Below, piece after piece: positions 6,757 to 7,493 of a DNA stretch of 7,493 nucleotides; position 1 is the first letter of the stretch, and every line of letters starts with the position of its first letter. Position numbers and translations under genes: made by a program. Source of the DNA: Legionellaceae bacterium UBA2794 (lineage in GTDB: Bacteria; Pseudomonadota; Gammaproteobacteria; Legionellales; Legionellaceae); the NCBI GenBank assembly GCA_002352055.1, contig DEHS01000059.1, forward strand, positions 31,119 through 38,611. Reading direction: 5' to 3'. The notes beneath the pieces were generated by a model that worked only from the letters and a program-made list of their open reading frames with translations, was not told the DNA's origin and ran no database searches.

Positions 6757-6775
6757 ATTAATAAACATTTCGCAA
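6747..6775 (-). promoter_or_regulatory. Candidate promoter of the ProA-like protease gene
   Basis: On the minus strand TTGCGA (6775-6770, four of six matches to TTGACA) is separated by 17 bases from CATTAT (6752-6747, four of six matches to TATAAT). Transcription would start near 6740, leaving a leader of about 23 bases. The -10 falls in one copy of the 11-bp tandem repeat. The match is moderate and the region is AT-rich. Confidence 0.35.
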
Positions 6776-6819
6776 TTTTTATTCTCTATAAAGTCGTATT
6801 TTATGCACCAATCATCGCA

Positions 6820-7493
6820 CTAGAAATTACCATTGCGAAAATCATCCAGGGCCTGCATCACTTCCTCTTGCGTATTCATTACAAAGGGACCGTGACGGGT
6901 TATAGGCTCATGGAGCTTTGTAGCAGCTATGAGCAAACAATGACTCGTCTCGTTTGCGTTTAAAGTCAGCAGCTCCCCAGATGATAGCTCAGCCAGCACC
7001 CCATGATTTATTTTTTTACCAGCAACATCCACTTCACCACTCACCACAAATAAAATGGCCTGATTATTGGGCGGTATACGCTGTTGCATACTGGAACCTG
7101 CCCGCATCGATATATCAAAAAACAAGGGTTTAGTGGCAATATCTACGATGGGTGAGGTGGTTCCCTTATCGGTAGTCCCGGCTATAACTTTTATTTTAAC
7201 GCCAGAGTTATCGCCCTCTACCGGTAATTGGGCACCCGACATTTCCTGATAGCGAGGCTCGCGCATTTTTTCGGCGGCGGGCAAATTTAACCATAACTGC
7301 AATCCTTGCAATCTGCCACTGTGAGATGAGGGCATTTCAGAATGAACGATACCTTTCCCGGCAGTCATCCATTGCACATCACCAGCCCCAATAGTCCCTC
7401 TGTGTCCTTTATTGTCTTCATGGGTTATCTCACCATGAAAAAGATAGGTAATTGTCTCAAATCCGCGATGAGGGTGAGGAGGAAAACCTGCCA
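6820..7493 (-). CDS. Pirin-family cupin protein (5' end outside window)
   Basis: The reading frame stays open to the right edge, with codons from 7491 downward, giving 223 visible residues and no start. Visible residues 5-12 read PHPHRGFE and residues 47-54 read GIVHSEMP. These contain the four pirin metal ligands, two His of HPH (visible 6 and 8) plus His50 and Glu52. GDVQWMTAG precedes the second motif. A C-terminal cupin half follows, ending in FVMNTQEEVMQALDDF. Bacterial pirins are cytoplasmic bicupins; some, such as E. coli YhhW, have quercetin dioxygenase activity and others bind metabolic enzymes, so the role here is unknown. An internal GTG at 7375-7377 is not the true start because family motifs lie upstream of it. 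Only roughly 50 N-terminal residues seem to be missing. The protease gene begins 102 bp downstream and probably has its own promoter. Confidence 0.93.
   Translation of the reverse strand, partial: AGFPPHPHRGFETITYLFHGEITHEDNKGHRGTIGAGDVQWMTAGKGIVHSEMPSSHSGRLQGLQLWLNLPAAEKMREPRYQEMSGAQLPVEGDNSGVKIKVIAGTTDKGTTSPIVDIATKPLFFDISMRAGSSMQQRIPPNNQAILFVVSGEVDVAGKKINHGVLAELSSGELLTLNANETSHCLLIAATKLHEPITRHGPFVMNTQEEVMQALDDFRNGNF

Noticed and set aside
6754..6762. Resemblance of ATTAATATG on the minus strand to the Legionella PmrA box
   Set aside because: It is a single partial match in a very AT-rich stretch with no clear second half-site.
7067..7249. Plus-strand frame of 60 codons
   Set aside because: It is antisense to the pirin gene and has no supporting motif.
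6820..7377. A complete 185-residue pirin starting at the GTG at 7375-7377
   Set aside because: The frame continues upstream to the window edge and encodes the conserved HPHRGFE metal-binding motif, so this start would delete half of the metal site.
1..7493. Mobile element, CRISPR array, toxin-antitoxin pair or defence system
   Set aside because: No transposase, integrase, long terminal repeat, regularly spaced repeat or small gene pair was seen; all six long genes belong to recognisable families.

Overview
This is a compact chromosomal segment of low to moderate GC content. The clearest taxonomic signals are a fused RlmKL rRNA methyltransferase and DarP/YjgA (gammaproteobacterial traits), an elastase-like M4 metalloprotease resembling Legionella ProA/Msp, and a secreted GDSL lipase with a large cysteine-bounded loop like the Legionella PlaA/PlaC/PlaD group. 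I infer a Legionella or close relative. This is from remembered family features, not a search.

Layout, left to right. Positions 1-78 hold what may be the last 25 codons of a plus-strand gene running into the window, followed by a strong hairpin (86-110). All other genes lie on the minus strand, so transcription runs from right to left. In transcription order they are: a pirin-family protein (6820 to the right edge, 5' end missing); a secreted zinc metalloprotease, ProA-like (5056-6717), followed by a terminator-like element (5009-5052); a TauE/SafE-family membrane protein (3936-4847) with its own candidate promoter and a structured leader; a secreted GDSL hydrolase 32 bp behind it (2821-3903); then darP (2271-2750) and rlmKL (148-2274), which overlap by 4 bp.

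Functionally there are three blocks. (a) The ProA-like protease and the GDSL hydrolase are probably both exported. In L. pneumophila, ProA activates GDSL lysophospholipase/acyltransferases by cutting inside a disulfide-bounded loop. The GDSL protein here has just such a pair of cysteines (C245 and C313, immediately before the catalytic Asp/His block), so activator and substrate may be encoded side by side. (b) darP and rlmKL both act on the large ribosomal subunit and are translationally coupled. (c) Pirin and the TauE/SafE protein have no demonstrable link to the others.

No transposon, CRISPR array, tRNA, rRNA or prophage gene is visible. No wholly new multi-gene system is evident. The most interesting items are the protease/lipase neighbourhood and the structured leader ahead of the TauE/SafE gene.
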